A stretch of 17,328 nucleotides of DNA from Entophlyctis helioformis. Its lineage: Eukaryota; Chytridiomycota; Chytridiomycetes; Chytridiales; Chytriomycetaceae. The stretch is taken from positions 1-17,328 of the forward strand of contig JAHLKH010000360.1 in assembly GCA_025526915.1 (NCBI GenBank), given 5' to 3'. The notes beneath the pieces are model-generated. The model was not told the DNA's origin and did not search any database. It saw nothing but the letters and a program-made list of their open reading frames with translations. Made by a program: the position numbers and the translations under genes. Shown here in pieces: positions 14,428 to 17,328 of the stretch; position 1 is the first letter of the stretch, and each line of letters begins with the position of its first letter.

Positions 14428-17328
14428 ATGGCTGGAAACGTGCCGCATTCCTTCTCGGAGCTGTACAATGTGCAGCATCCCTCTGCGCTGCCGTTCAACG
14501 AAAGCCCTGACCGCACAGAAGGTGCCGGCGAAGCGTCCACCTTCCTTGCTCTGCCGACAAAGCGCAACGCGCGTCCCGTCGCGTCCCGTCAGCCGCAGCC
14601 TGGCTCGCTCACTGGCGCTGCTGGTCTGGTTGCCTCAAGCAAGACTGGCCTGAGCAATGCCGTGTCGTTCATCAGCCTGCTGGTCCAATCCAACAGAAGC
14701 CCCTCGCGACGCAATGCTAACCGCTCGCCCGTCGCCGTCGCCGCCGCCGCCTGAGCCAGCAATGGCGGCGCGAACGGACAGCCCATGACTGCCCACGCAG
14801 CCCACAACCAGCCTGCCAATGCGCCTGGCTCTCCCGTCGCCCATGACGCGTCAAGCCCCACAACGGTCCCTGTCGCTGCTCCCGCTGCGGAAAACAGCGC
14901 GTCCCACTCTGTCCCACAGGAATACGCGTTCCTCGACTTCCGCACCAAGCTTCTGCCGCACCTGCTGGCCAACCTGCCCTCGCCCGACGTGCTGGCCAGC
15001 ATCATCTCGGGTGCCAAAGGAAACGCCAAAAAGGCCGGCGGAGACGGTTCGTCTGCAGCGCACAAGGCCAGCCAGGATGACGCTGACAAGGACAAGGAAG
15101 AAAAGGATCTGGCTGCCGCTGCAATTGCCATGGCTGCGCTGAATCCAACCGACTCGCAGTGGTACATGCTCAACCAGCTCCGCATCCATGCTGGTCTGCC
15201 AGAACGCTCGGCTGCAGGCATTGACAAGCTCATCCAGTACGTTTTCTGCTTAGTTTGTGTTGCGTCTGCTCTCTTCACACGCTTGCGTTCGTGTCCATGC
15301 CCGGCTTGACTGACAGTTGAACGCGTTCTCGACTGTCCAATCAGCTACTACGCGCATCTGACGTATCTGGACGAAAAGTTTCCGTTCGAAACAGGCAAGA
15401 TTGAGATTGAGTTTACATGGTACGAGGCGTTCGACCACAACAAGCTGGTCATTGGCAACTGCATCCAGTATGAAAAAGCAAGCACCCTGTTCAACCTCGC
15501 CGCCATCTACTCGCAGCTCGGTGCAAAGCATCGCATGTGGACGGCAGACGGCAAGAAGACCGCCGCCGCCTACTTCCAGGTACCTACCACGCTCACCTGT
15601 GCTGCCTGGATCCCTCACTTCTAGTCACTGACATGCAGCTTTGTCGATGGACCGACGCAGAAAGCGGCCGGCGTACTCGTGCATATCCGCGACACGCTTA
15701 CGCAGCGCTTCAAGGTCAAGGTCGACAAGTGCTCCGACATGAGCGAGGAGACGCTGACGGGTGCTGCGACGCTGATGCTAGCACAGGCCGCCGAGTGTTT
15801 CTACGAAAAGGCCAACGATGGTAAATCGCCAAGACACGGCTTCAGTCCTGGCTGGCAAAGCTAACCATTCGCTGCCCCTCGCACTGCCCATCACAGAGAA
15901 ATCGTCTAGCCCTGTCACGGCGCTTGTCGCCGTGTATTCGGCCGATCTCTATGATGTCGCCTACCGAAGCTTCAAGACTGGGTCGACGCTCATCCGCCAC
16001 CGTGTGCCGCGCACATGGAGCAGCACAGTCAAGGCCAAGGCACTGCTATTCAGCGCCATTGCGCATTTCCACACTGGCCCGGTAACGTCGTCCGAGCGTG
16101 TTGTTGGAGAGCGCATTGCCCGTCTGTCGGTCGCCCAAGAGCTTGTCGGCGAGGCATACAGACATGCGCAAGATGTTGGCGGCATTCTCAGAGAGATCAC
16201 AAAGGTGGGCTGGCAGAGTAAAGGAGACACCTGCTCCATGCTGTCCGCTCGCAACACATGCTGACACTGTGGTACTGCATTCAACCCAAACAGGGATATG
16301 TGGATGTGATTGAGAATGCGTGCATGATGGTGGAGGCTGCAAACCACAATCAGCTGCACGAGACTCCGTATGACTTGCGGCTGTTGTCGCCTCTAAAGCG
16401 TCCGCCCCAGGCTCTGGTGCATCCGTCGCCTGTGCATGAGGCAATCCCCAATCCCGGCAAGTACAAGGATCCCTTCCATCCGCTCCTGGCACCCAACCAC
16501 CGCGAAGATGTGCGCCATGTCATGGAAGAGAGCCGTCGCGTCGCCCATGCGGGGCAGACCAAGCTGCACGCCTGTGTCAAGAGCATTGACGAGTACGTCT
16601 GCTTCCGGCTGTATATGCCGCTTCACACCTCCCGAGTGGCTTACGAGTCTCCCGATTCCCATTTCACTATGCAGGTTCACAAAGAAACACGGTCTCTCGC
16701 TGCCACACCCAGTAGGCGTCGCAATCCCCAACCCAGGCCTCAGCGCGCAGAACCCAGACGACCTCCGTGCGCATGCCCAACAGTTTCTCAAGCGTCTGCA
16801 CGACCTTCAAGGGGAAGAGGCTTCCTTCTCAAGCTCGGATATGCTCGCCAACTTCACAGGCCTGCTTGACCTGATCGGGCTCAGCTTGCAAGAATCCACG
16901 TATCTGTTGGAGCACATCGACCTGTCGCGTGTCCCGTCAGATCCCAACGTCATGAACGTGATCACGGCCATGCGCTCGGTTGTGTCGCAGCACGAAAGCG
17001 AGTTCCGCCATGCTCGTGGCAAGTTGAACGAGCTCAAGCATCTCCATGACACCGAAGTCAAGGAGTTTTCATCGACCAAGTGGACAGATGTACGTTTGCA
17101 AGACAATCGACTGTCGGTTTGCTGTGATGTTTGAGCTCACGCATTGCCCGTGTGACACAGGACAAGCTGGCAGCTCTGATTCCAGTGCTGAGTGCCTCAT
17201 ACACCGCCGACGAGCATCGCAGCCACAAGCTCAAGGCCCAGTACGAGACTGCAAAAGCCAAGCGTGATGTCGACCTGGCGCGCGTTGATGAGATCCGACG
17301 CACCTGCCAACTCAAGATTGTCGAGCTC
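14428..17328 (+). CDS. BRO1-domain protein of the Bro1/Rim20(PalA)/ALIX family (3' end outside window)
   Basis: Exons: 14428-15236 (contains an in-frame TGA at 14752-14754), 15345-15579, 15661-15820, 15897-16204, 16294-16592, 16675-17089 and 17161 onward. All junctions from 15236 keep frame. The N terminus holds FLALPTKRN, like the first strand of BRO1 domains. Then LNQLRIHAGLPERSAAGIDK, YYAHLTYLDEKFPF, the hallmark FTWYEAF, QYEKASTLFNLAAIYSQLG, AQAAECFYEKAND and TVKAKALLFSAIAHFHTG follow. The part after about 16700 is helical (GLLDLIGLSLQEST, RSVVSQHESEFRHA, KAKRDVDLARVDEIRR), as expected for the V-shaped LYPXL-binding domain. Family members act with ESCRT-III in multivesicular body sorting or ambient pH signalling; which one this is cannot be decided without the C terminus. 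The N-terminal 100 residues are low complexity apart from the strand. If the TGA is real and not intronic, translation may start at ATG 14785. Confidence 0.85.
14571..14590 (+). repeat. 10-bp tandem duplication in the BRO1 gene
   Basis: GCGTCCCGTC occurs twice in a row at 14571 and 14581. It lies just after the FLALPTKRN codons and before the low-complexity stretch that contains the in-frame TGA. Confidence 0.9.

Noticed and set aside
14302..14478. Longer exonuclease N terminus from ATG 14478
   Set aside because: It would overlap the divergent BRO1 start codon and adds acidic, non-conserved residues ahead of a good presequence-like start at 14301.

Overview
This window is nuclear DNA of a fungus. 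The evidence is a set of spliced genes with mostly short introns (about 70-110 nt, GT-AG with CTGAC/CTAAC branch sites), tight intergenic spacing, GC-rich coding sequence, glutamine-rich tracts, and a Mim1/Tom13-type gene, a family known from fungi. Intron density and protein style fit an early-diverging lineage (Kickxellomycotina-like is my guess), but the sequence does not fix the taxon. Gene models below were built by joining exons by eye so that reading frame, splice sites and family conservation agree.

Layout. 2-160 (+) is the last part of an ABC transporter. 242-3663 (+) is a Cdc14-family phosphatase with seven exons, a 657-nt first intron and long poly-Q. 3989-4600 (-) is Mim1/Tom13. 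4601-5485 has no recognisable gene but holds a TATA box, two related hairpins, a G4-prone pentamer tract and an AATAAA. 5486-5821 (+) is TOM7 with two exons. About 6030-9189 (+) is COG5, a Golgi tether subunit, with about eight exons. 9236-10242 (-) is an intact last exon of a full-length-type ABCC transporter with nothing of its gene upstream. 10262-14301 (-) is a large DEDDy 3'-5' exonuclease with a mitochondria-like N terminus and a repeated C-terminal region. 14428-17328 (+) is a BRO1/ALIX-type protein cut by the window end.

How they relate. Mim1 and Tom7 both serve TOM complex assembly in the mitochondrial outer membrane and are neighbours in a divergent arrangement; the exonuclease may also be mitochondrial. 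COG5 and the BRO1 protein are membrane-traffic factors, and Cdc14 is a cell-cycle phosphatase. There is no operon.

Most unusual signals: (1) a 404-nt stretch of CDC14 intron 1 without a single AG dinucleotide, ending exactly at the predicted acceptor; (2) two hairpins about 320 nt apart whose stems differ by compensatory base-pair changes; (3) an orphan ABCC terminal exon whose splice acceptor lies about 18 nt from the stop codon of an unrelated gene; (4) the exonuclease's domain layout; (5) a stop-free intron of 84 nt (3n) just before the CDC14 catalytic loop. Several apparent single-base frame breaks (CDC14 poly-Q, COG5 exon 2) and an in-frame TGA in the BRO1 gene may be assembly errors.
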